This document shows positions 1 to 4,912 of a stretch of DNA of 5,838 nt, one piece after another. The translations under genes and the position numbers were made by a program. The DNA comes from Candidatus Anoxychlamydiales bacterium. GTDB taxonomy: Bacteria; Chlamydiota; Chlamydiia; Chlamydiales; SM23-39. Position 1 is the stretch's first letter. Each line of letters begins with the position of its first letter. The stretch spans positions 1 through 5,838 of the forward strand of contig JAAKFW010000104.1 of assembly GCA_011064905.1 (NCBI GenBank), read 5' to 3'. The notes under the pieces are model-generated. The model searched no databases. It had not been told where the DNA came from and was given only the letters and a program-made list of their open reading frames with translations.

Positions 1-51
1 CTAGATAAAAAAAAAGAACCTAAAAAGGGATCTTCTAAATTAAAAGATTAG
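1..51 (+). CDS. Possible C-terminal tail of an upstream plus-strand gene (partial)
   Basis: Frame 1 is open from the window edge to a TAG at 49-51 and encodes 16 residues, LDKKKEPKKGSSKLKD, a lysine-rich hydrophilic tail of the kind often found at protein C-termini. The product cannot be identified from so little. In C. trachomatis the gene on the far side of euo is recJ, but nothing visible here links this tail to RecJ. A chance open frame of this length is quite possible in AT-rich DNA. If the gene is real, the hairpin and T-rich tract ending near 270 could be its terminator. Confidence 0.35.
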   Translation, partial: LDKKKEPKKGSSKLKD

Positions 52-167
52 TTTTATCTCTTCTTTTTCTTCTGTTTTTTCAATTTCTTCATTAACTTTA
101 CCTAAGCCTAGCGGCATTCCCAGCCAGTAACCTAATTTAAATCACACTCCTTACCATTCCATTTACA

Positions 168-189
168 ACATCAAAAGTTTTTTTGATGT
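168..189. repeat. AT-rich perfect hairpin, 9-bp stem
   Basis: The arms ACATCAAAA (168-176) and TTTTGATGT (181-189) are perfectly complementary around the 4-base loop GTTT. No uninterrupted T-run follows on either strand, so it is not a convincing intrinsic terminator on its own. It lies inside the possible gene remnant. Confidence 0.5.
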
Positions 190-213
190 GCCTGACGGGG
201 AGACCTTAAGTTT

Positions 214-270
214 GGAGCATGCCTAGAGAAGCTGGCACAGCTTCTAAAGATGGCAAAACTCCTTCTTTTT
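214..270 (+). terminator. Extended hairpin with T-rich tail, candidate plus-strand terminator
   Basis: The core is a perfect 8-bp stem, AGAAGCTG (227-234) and CAGCTTCT (238-245), closed by the loop GCA. Outside it GCC (221-223) can pair with GGC (252-254), and GGAG (214-217) with CTCC (259-262), giving a stacked structure with internal loops. TTCTTTTTATT follows directly. This would suit termination of a plus-strand transcript arriving from the left edge, or the 3' end of a small structured RNA. The stretch is visibly richer in G+C than its flanks. The internal loops make the long structure less certain than the 8-bp core. Confidence 0.35.
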
Positions 271-358
271 ATTAGTTTTCCAGCATTAAGAACTCTCATA
301 TTATAACACTTAATAAGAAATTTAATAATAATTGATTTTCAGAATACTTTAAAACATA

Positions 359-383
359 AAAAGCCGTCCTGAAGACGGCTTTT
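359..383 (-). terminator. Intrinsic terminator for euo (possibly bidirectional)
   Basis: A perfect 10-bp stem, AAAAGCCGTC (359-368) and GACGGCTTTT (374-383), surrounds a 5-base loop (CTGAA on the plus strand). It begins 32 bases beyond the euo stop codon. On the minus strand the GC-rich stem leads into five Ts followed by further T-rich sequence. The plus strand also ends in a T-run (TTTTCTTAATTTTTA), so the element could stop transcription from both sides. Confidence 0.85.
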
Positions 384-415
384 CTTAATTTTTATCCCCG
401 TTAATTTAATAGATA

Positions 416-886
416 TTAACTTACTATTTGACCAACAGTCGTTCTTCTATCTAAATAACTTTGTTTGTATTCTTTAACTTCGTCGATCTGTACAACCCAA
501 GCAGCTCCCTTGCGATAAGCTTTAAGATGACCTACTCTAGTTGCATAATAGATTTTTTGAGCAGGAACGTTTAGCATTTTTGCTACTTGATTGATTGAAT
601 AATAACCTTTAGCATTATCAAAAAGAAGTTCACCATCAAACATTGATTTTTTTCTAGAGTACTTATTTTTTTTATATTCTTCTAGATCATCTAAATCAAT
701 AGTCCAACGAGTGGCATCTTTAGTTGCTCTTAGTTTTCTTTGCTTAATGGCAACGTAAATAGCTTGTCTAGTTACATTGTTTAGTTTTGCAGCTTCCGTA
801 ATAGAAACAACCCTTTTACCATCGTTTGGCTCTGGAGCTAAACTACCCACTGGGTTTTGATCTCCCCAATTTGTATCGCCTGTCAT
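416..886 (-). CDS. euo: Euo-like DNA-binding regulator with two helix-turn-helix domains
   Basis: The 156-residue protein contains two excisionase/MerR-type winged helix-turn-helix units, at about residues 26-78 and 95-148. Both share the pattern S-I-x3-A-K-x2-N-V-x2-Q-x-I-Y-x-A and later L-x-A, W and E-Y-K. By eye they match at 18 of 54 positions, so the second looks like a duplicate of the first. The linker GELLFDNAKGYYSINQVAKM resembles what I remember of chlamydial Euo. Residues 1-25 are acidic, polar and probably disordered. In Chlamydia, Euo is expressed early and represses late developmental genes, including the omcAB operon; the same role here is inferred. The start is well set: AAGGAGGAG lies 6 bases before the ATG. 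The gene is divergent from tsp and ends in a strong hairpin. Chlamydial Euo is somewhat longer, about 180 residues. A phage excisionase is less likely because of the doubled domain and the neighbours. Confidence 0.8.
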   Translation of the reverse strand: MTGDTNWGDQNPVGSLAPEPNDGKRVVSITEAAKLNNVTRQAIYVAIKQRKLRATKDATRWTIDLDDLEEYKKNKYSRKKSMFDGELLFDNAKGYYSINQVAKMLNVPAQKIYYATRVGHLKAYRKGAAWVVQIDEVKEYKQSYLDRRTTVGQIVS

Positions 887-930
887 TGTTCTCCTCCTTG
901 TTTTTATCTTTAAAATTTATTTAAACAAAC

Positions 931-959
931 TTTATATAATTAGCTTTAATTGTTTGTAA
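931..959 (-). promoter_or_regulatory. Candidate sigma-70/sigma-66 promoter of euo
   Basis: On the minus strand TTACAA (959-954, weak -35) is separated by 17 bases from TATAAA (936-931, a 5 of 6 match to the -10 consensus). This leaves a short leader before the euo start. Such AT-rich DNA contains many TATA-like hexamers, so the assignment is tentative. Confidence 0.3.
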
Positions 960-961
960 CT

Positions 962-1100
962 ATAATCTTGCTCTTTTAAGTATATATTATTACAAAACAA
1001 CGGATTGAAATCAACTATTTTTAACAAATACTTAAATTAAGCTAACAACATCTTAATAAATACTGAATAACAAATAATCTCAGAAATATACAAGATTATT
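962..1100. repeat. Three copies of an AATAATCT-type motif, candidate operators
   Basis: AATAATCT at 1073-1080 and its exact complement AGATTATT at 1093-1100 form an 8-bp inverted repeat with a 12-base gap. A third copy, ATAATCTTG at 962-970, is an exact 9-bp inverted match to CAAGATTAT at 1091-1099. The three copies lie between the divergent euo and tsp starts, as binding sites for a regulator of either gene would. Euo is an obvious candidate because its two helix-turn-helix units could contact paired half-sites, but that is inference. Chance repeats are possible at this base composition. Confidence 0.35.
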
Positions 1101-1130
1101 ATTATTAACGTGTTATGGGACATTTTTTTG

Positions 1131-1160
1131 TTGGAACCAAAGTATGAATTGTTATATATT
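1131..1160 (+). promoter_or_regulatory. Candidate promoter of tsp
   Basis: TTGGAA (1131-1136, 4 of 6 against TTGACA) and TATATT (1155-1160, 5 of 6 against TATAAT) are 18 bases apart. Transcription would begin near 1167, about 20 bases before the tsp start codon. This is the best-matching promoter pair I found in the region. Confidence 0.4.
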
Positions 1161-1188
1161 GGGGAGATAAAAAATATAGGAAAAAACC

Positions 1189-3129
1189 ATGTTAAAAAAG
1201 CTCTTTTCAAAGCTTATCTTACTTGTAATCATAAGCTTAACCATAGCTGCCAAACAGCCAAACCTAACTGTTAAAGATATCAAGATAAAAACTGAAGAAA
1301 TTTTAAAATCCCATGCGAATTTCAAAAAAATCGAATCTGTCTTAGCCGAAAGAATATTAAAAAATTTCATTGATGAGCTCGATCCTAATAAAACTTATTT
1401 TATTGAATCTGACATCGAAAAATGGCTATATCCCTCAGATGAGATCATAAATGCTGTGATAGATGGCTTTAAAAACTCTAATTTTGCAGTTTTCAGTGAA
1501 ATCCATAAAGTTATGATAGATGCAATTGGTAGACGAAATAAACTAGAAGCAGAGTTAAGTATAAGCAATCTCCCAAAAGGCGTTAAGCCTGAAGAATTTA
1601 AGGACATGAAATGGACCAACTCAAAAAGAGAGCTTTCAACTAGACTCTTAAGGATTAAGGCTTTGCAGTTAGATAGTGCTGAAAAAGTATCAGAAGAATG
1701 TAAAGAGACTATATCACAAGTTTTAGAGAAGAAAAAAATAAATAAAGAAAAAGAAATAACAACTAAAAATTCAGAAGAAAAAAAAGCTTATATTTTAAGC
1801 TCTCTTTTAAAGTCTTTTTGTCATTCGTTAGATTCTCACACTGATTATTTTACTCCTTTTGAAGCAAATCAATTTATGATGCAAGTACAGCAAAAACTAT
1901 CTGGAATTGGAGCTCAGCTAAGAGATAATTTGAACGGTTTTATGATAATGCATGTTATAGATGGATCTCCTGCAAAGCACGCTAATTTAAAAACAGGCGA
2001 TAGAATCATAGCAGTAAACTCTCAGCCGGTAATTGGACTAGACATTACAGAAGCTGTAGAGATGATAAGAGGAGAGATGGGCTCAAAAGTCAATTTAACG
2101 ATTATGCGTAAACTCGATGAGGACAAAGATGAACATAAATTTGATATAGAGATAACTAGATCAGAAGTTGTTTTAGAAGAGACTAGATTAGAAAAGCACT
2201 TTGAGCCTTTTGGAGATGGGGTTATTTTAAATTTAAAACTGTTTTCTTTCTATCAAGACTCTAAAAGCTCATCTTCTCAAGATCTAAAAAATGCTATTGA
2301 TAATTACGCTAAAAAACATAAAATCAAAGCTATTATATTGGATTTAAGATCTAATACAGGCGGCCTGCTTCCTCAAGCTGTAGAAGTTGCATCTTTATTT
2401 ATTTCAAAAGGAATAGTCGTATCGATTAAAGACTCATCTGATAATCTACAACACTTAAGAAATACTGAAGGGAAAACCACCTTTGATGGACCTTTGGTTG
2501 TATTAGTAAATAAAGCAAGCGCATCAGCATCTGAGATTGTAGCTGGCACACTTCAAGATTATGGAAGAGCTATTGTTGTTGGAGAAGAGACTTTTGGGAA
2601 AGGATCTTTTCAGACATTTTCATTAGATAACTCAAAAAACGCTAAGATAAATCCATCTGGAGAAGTTAAAGTAACTCGTGGGAGATACTACACTGTATCC
2701 GGTAAGTCTCCACAGCTAGTTGGTGTTCAAGCAGATGTTGAAGTTCCAGGCATTTTATCCGAGCTAGATATTGGTGAGAAATTCTCAAAATACCCTTTAG
2801 AAAACGATGAAATAAGCCCTAATTTTGATGATGACTTAGCAGATATACCCTTAATTCATAGAAAAAGATTATCACTTTTATATAAACATAATCTGCAACA
2901 AAAAATGACTACCTATACTCAATATCTAGATATCTTGACAACGAACTCAAAAAACAGGATTGAAAACAATCAAAACTACCAAAGTTTTTTAACTGATATT
3001 AAACTCAAAAATTTTGAAACTAAATCAGTTGAACTCTTTAATCAAAGCGATATCCAACTATCAGAAACGATGAGTATTGCAAAAGATTTAGCATATCTTA
3101 GTGAAATAAACGATAAAGGGTTTGATTAA
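1189..3129 (+). CDS. tsp: Tail-specific protease Tsp/Prc (C-terminal processing peptidase, S41 family)
   Basis: This 646-residue serine protease has the Tsp/Prc layout. Residues 1-21 form a signal peptide (MLKKLFSK, then a hydrophobic stretch), so it should act outside the cytoplasmic membrane. A helical N-terminal region runs to about 230, a PDZ substrate-binding domain spans about 235-325 (LSGIGAQLRD, then SPAKHANLKTGDRI), and the S41 core about 340-525. A charged C-terminal region of about 120 residues follows. The catalytic Ser-Lys dyad is intact: Ser446 in NKASASASEI and Lys471 in FGKGSFQ, with Asp457 in QDYGR. These keep the spacing of E. coli Prc Ser452, Asp463 and Lys477. The family degrades proteins by recognising apolar C-termini. 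The length is close to C. trachomatis CT441. The start has AGGA 7 bases upstream and gives a proper signal peptide. gltX follows after 68 bases with no terminator visible, so co-transcription is plausible. The family call is secure; the substrates are unknown. Confidence 0.93.
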   Translation: MLKKLFSKLILLVIISLTIAAKQPNLTVKDIKIKTEEILKSHANFKKIESVLAERILKNFIDELDPNKTYFIESDIEKWLYPSDEIINAVIDGFKNSNFAVFSEIHKVMIDAIGRRNKLEAELSISNLPKGVKPEEFKDMKWTNSKRELSTRLLRIKALQLDSAEKVSEECKETISQVLEKKKINKEKEITTKNSEEKKAYILSSLLKSFCHSLDSHTDYFTPFEANQFMMQVQQKLSGIGAQLRDNLNGFMIMHVIDGSPAKHANLKTGDRIIAVNSQPVIGLDITEAVEMIRGEMGSKVNLTIMRKLDEDKDEHKFDIEITRSEVVLEETRLEKHFEPFGDGVILNLKLFSFYQDSKSSSSQDLKNAIDNYAKKHKIKAIILDLRSNTGGLLPQAVEVASLFISKGIVVSIKDSSDNLQHLRNTEGKTTFDGPLVVLVNKASASASEIVAGTLQDYGRAIVVGEETFGKGSFQTFSLDNSKNAKINPSGEVKVTRGRYYTVSGKSPQLVGVQADVEVPGILSELDIGEKFSKYPLENDEISPNFDDDLADIPLIHRKRLSLLYKHNLQQKMTTYTQYLDILTTNSKNRIENNQNYQSFLTDIKLKNFETKSVELFNQSDIQLSETMSIAKDLAYLSEINDKGFD

Positions 3130-3197
3130 AATAAAAAATCTGATCAAAATACATCTAATAAAATCAAGTTTTTTAAAATTATTAATAGGTTAAATAT

Positions 3198-4712
3198 ATG
3201 AAAGAAGTAAGAACAAGAATAGCTCCCTCCCCTACTGGAGATCCCCATGTTGGAACTATATATATAGCACTATTTAATTTAGCTTATGCAAAAAAATTTG
3301 GTGGCACATTTATCTTAAGAATAGAAGATACCGATCAAACAAGAAGCCATCCGACTTTTGAAAAAAATATTTTTGACGCTTTAAAGTGGACAAATACTTC
3401 TTGGTCAGAAGGACCGGATATAGGCGGCCAATATGGCCCTTATAGACAATCAGAGAGGCTCTCTATTTATAAAAAGCATATAGATGAACTAGTTGAAAAA
3501 GGCAAAGCTTATAGATGTTTTGCAACAAAAGAAGAGCTAAATGAGATGCGCCAAGTTGCAAAAAAAACGGGCACTCCATCTGGCTACGATAGACGCTATA
3601 GAAATTTATCAGAAGCTGAGATAAAAAAAAGATTAGATGAAAAACAAAGCTATGTAGTTAGACTAAAAGTTCCCCTCACAGGAGAGTGCATATTTGAAGA
3701 TGCGATTAAAGGGAGAGTAGTAACACCTCTTGCAGATATTGACGATCAAATTTTATTAAAATCGGATGGGTTCCCTACATATCACTTCGCAAATGTCGTT
3801 GATGATCATTTAATGAAAATCACTCATGTGATTCGTGGAGATGAATGGGTAAGTTCTACTCCCAAGCACATCCTTTTATACGAAGCCTTTGGATGGGAAA
3901 AACCAACTTTTATGCATATGCCGCTTTTACTTGGAAAAGACGGAAGAAAATTATCTAAAAGAAAAAATCCAACATCTACATTTTTCTTTAAAGAGACTGG
4001 ATATCTACCAGAAGCTTTAGTTAATTTCTTAACTCTTATGGGATATTCTACAACTGATGAAAAAGAGATCTATTCATTTGAAGAGTTTGTGAAGGATTTT
4101 GATCCTAATAGAATTGGCAAGTCTGGAGCTTTTTTTGATATTCAAAAATTAGATTGGTTAAACCAACAATACATAATAAATACACTTAGTGAAAAAGATC
4201 TTTTAAACAAATTAAAAGCTTGGCAGTTCAATGATGAATTTTTCCAAAAAATTCTTCCTCTTTGTCATACTAGAATGAAAACTCTAACAGAATTTATTGA
4301 ACTTGTAGATTTCATGTTTATAAATCATCTAAATTATACAGACGAGCTTTTTACTCCTAAGCAAACAACAAAAGAAGAAGCGATTTTAATCTTATATACT
4401 TTTATGATGCTTTTAGAAAAACAAGATCTTTTAAAATCTGAAAATATTGAAAAAGCATCTCATGAACTTTCTGATCTTTTTAAAATAAATCACAAAAAAA
4501 TTGTGATGCCACTTTTATTTGCAGCTATTCAAGGCAAGAAATTTGGCCCTCCCCTATTTAAATCAGTTGAGATCTTAAAAAAAGATAGAGTAAGAGCAAG
4601 ACTTCTAACAGCAATAGAATTTTTAGGATCTATTTCGAATAAAAAGATCTCTGAGTTAAAGAAAGAGCTTCAAAAAAACGATCTATCAGGTTTTATAAAG
4701 CAAAAAAATTAA
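3198..4712 (+). CDS. gltX: Glutamyl-tRNA synthetase
   Basis: The 504-residue class I aminoacyl-tRNA synthetase attaches glutamate to tRNA(Glu) in the cytoplasm using ATP. The ATP-binding HIGH signature appears as HVGT at residues 17-20 within APSPTGDPHVGT, followed by FILRIEDTDQTRS, which is typical of bacterial GluRS. The KMSKS loop is KLSKR at 251-255 (GKDGRKLSKRKNP), and VIRGDEWVSSTPKH at 211-224 is the conserved segment before it. From about 320 onward lies the helical anticodon-binding region, ending with a recognisable GPPLFKSVEIL block at 450-460. The length is normal, with no frameshift or missing motif. The start is supported by AGG 8 bases upstream and by the early catalytic motif. 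If the host is chlamydial, the enzyme would be expected to be non-discriminating, also making Glu-tRNA(Gln) for the GatCAB amidotransferase; the sequence alone does not prove this. The 3' end overlaps the convergent lipoprotein gene by 4 bases. Confidence 0.96.
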   Translation: MKEVRTRIAPSPTGDPHVGTIYIALFNLAYAKKFGGTFILRIEDTDQTRSHPTFEKNIFDALKWTNTSWSEGPDIGGQYGPYRQSERLSIYKKHIDELVEKGKAYRCFATKEELNEMRQVAKKTGTPSGYDRRYRNLSEAEIKKRLDEKQSYVVRLKVPLTGECIFEDAIKGRVVTPLADIDDQILLKSDGFPTYHFANVVDDHLMKITHVIRGDEWVSSTPKHILLYEAFGWEKPTFMHMPLLLGKDGRKLSKRKNPTSTFFFKETGYLPEALVNFLTLMGYSTTDEKEIYSFEEFVKDFDPNRIGKSGAFFDIQKLDWLNQQYIINTLSEKDLLNKLKAWQFNDEFFQKILPLCHTRMKTLTEFIELVDFMFINHLNYTDELFTPKQTTKEEAILILYTFMMLLEKQDLLKSENIEKASHELSDLFKINHKKIVMPLLFAAIQGKKFGPPLFKSVEILKKDRVRARLLTAIEFLGSISNKKISELKKELQKNDLSGFIKQKN

Positions 4713-4840
4713 TTCTTGGCTTCATCTGTAGTATCTTCAGTATCTTTCACCTGAGATATGATATAATTTTTTTGAACTCCATTTTCTAAATTGCAACTAT
4801 TGAAGAAAAATAGTAATAATAAAAGAAAAAGATACCGCAT
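4709..4840 (-). CDS. Very small lipoprotein at the omcA position
   Basis: This 43-residue open frame has clear features of a bacterial lipoprotein. MRYLFLLLL begins a signal sequence running into FFFNSC, with the lipobox cysteine at residue 16. After it comes a short acidic and polar tail of 27 residues ending DTTDEAKN. AAGGAG lies 8 bases before the ATG, which strongly supports translation. The mature peptide would be lipid-anchored in the cell envelope. The gene is tail to tail with gltX, overlapping its stop codon by 4 bases, and divergent from the CysJ-like gene. In C. trachomatis the gene beside gltX is omcA, which encodes a small lipoprotein of the cysteine-rich outer envelope complex. 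This peptide matches omcA in position, small size and lipobox but has only the one lipobox cysteine and about half the length. It could be a reduced counterpart or unrelated, so no symbol is given. Confidence 0.7.
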   Translation of the reverse strand: MRYLFLLLLLFFFNSCNLENGVQKNYIISQVKDTEDTTDEAKN

Positions 4841-4848
4841 GAAAAAAA

Positions 4849-4854
4849 CTCCTT
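4849..4854 (-). promoter_or_regulatory. Strong ribosome binding site of the small lipoprotein gene
   Basis: On the minus strand AAGGAG is followed by 8 bases and then the ATG at 4840-4838. This near-consensus Shine-Dalgarno sequence is the main evidence, besides the lipobox, that the 43-codon frame is translated. It also fixes its start. Confidence 0.65.
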
Positions 4855-4858
4855 CGTA

Positions 4859-4876
4859 TTATTTTTATAAAAATAA
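4859..4876. repeat. Perfect 18-bp palindrome in a divergent promoter region
   Basis: TTATTTTTATAAAAATAA reads identically on both strands. It is centred between 4867 and 4868, inside the 72-base gap between the minus-strand lipoprotein gene and the plus-strand CysJ-like gene. A TATAGT hexamer at 4880-4885 just beyond it could be the -10 of the CysJ-like gene, but no good -35 accompanies it. The palindrome could be an operator controlling one or both genes. It is composed only of A and T, so chance is a real alternative. Confidence 0.4.
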
Positions 4877-4912
4877 AGATATAGTTTTTTTTTAAGAAAG
4901 GAAAGAAAAAAA

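Larger units (their letters stand above)
40..299 (-). pseudogene. Possible decayed gene remnant, unidentified
   Basis: No intact gene is present, but the minus strand has three consecutive protein-like segments in three different frames. The first starts with ATG at 299-297 (MRVLNAGKLIKRR). The second starts near 262 (GVLPSLEAVPASLGMLQT), meets an in-frame TAA at 208-206, and then resumes in the same frame (GLPVRHIKKTFDVVNGMVRS) to another stop at about 138. The third (FKLGYWLGMPLGLGKVNEEI) continues with a Glu/Lys-rich tail to a TAA at 42-40. Two frame changes plus one internal stop are typical of a decaying gene. A TATAAT at 305-300 lies just upstream of the ATG. I do not recognise the family. 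The alternative is non-coding DNA whose strong inverted repeats happen to read as plausible peptides. Confidence 0.3.
887..1188. other. Divergent intergenic regulatory region between euo and tsp
   Basis: These 302 bases hold no credible gene: both strands are interrupted by stops and very AT-rich. The region must contain the promoters for euo (leftward) and tsp (rightward). Besides the AATAATCT-type motifs listed separately, TAACAAATA occurs twice in direct orientation (1022-1030 and 1068-1076), and CTTAA-A-TTAAG forms a short interrupted palindrome at 1031-1041. I see no riboswitch or structured leader. Confidence 0.7.

Noticed and set aside
180..270. tmRNA, RNase P, SRP RNA, group II intron domain V or a known riboswitch
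   Set aside because: I looked for the conserved core sequences of these RNAs and of common riboswitch classes and found none; only generic hairpins are visible.
171..299. Continuous minus-strand open frame of 42 residues starting MRVLNAGK
   Set aside because: After KLIKRR this frame becomes rich in Arg, Ser and His, while the more protein-like continuation is in another frame. No good Shine-Dalgarno precedes the ATG. It is described only as part of a possible remnant.
416..886. Phage excisionase or a mobile-element regulator
   Set aside because: The helix-turn-helix type fits excisionases, but the doubled domain, the chlamydial neighbours and the absence of integrase or phage genes favour Euo.
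1152..1370. Minus-strand open frame of 72 codons across the tsp start
   Set aside because: It lies antisense to the tsp signal peptide and N-terminal region, has no convincing Shine-Dalgarno, and its hydrophobic composition is that expected from the complement of AT-rich codons.
1395..1619. Minus-strand open frame of 74 codons inside tsp
   Set aside because: It is fully antisense to a well-supported S41 protease coding region, with no ribosome binding site or recognisable domain.
3130..3197. Separate promoter or terminator between tsp and gltX
   Set aside because: The 68 bases contain no stem-loop with a T-run and no hexamer pair better than expected by chance in this AT-rich sequence.
4881..4893. 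Run of Ts before the CysJ-like gene as an intrinsic terminator
   Set aside because: No GC-containing stem precedes it, and it lies upstream of a coding start next to a good Shine-Dalgarno, so it is better explained as leader sequence.
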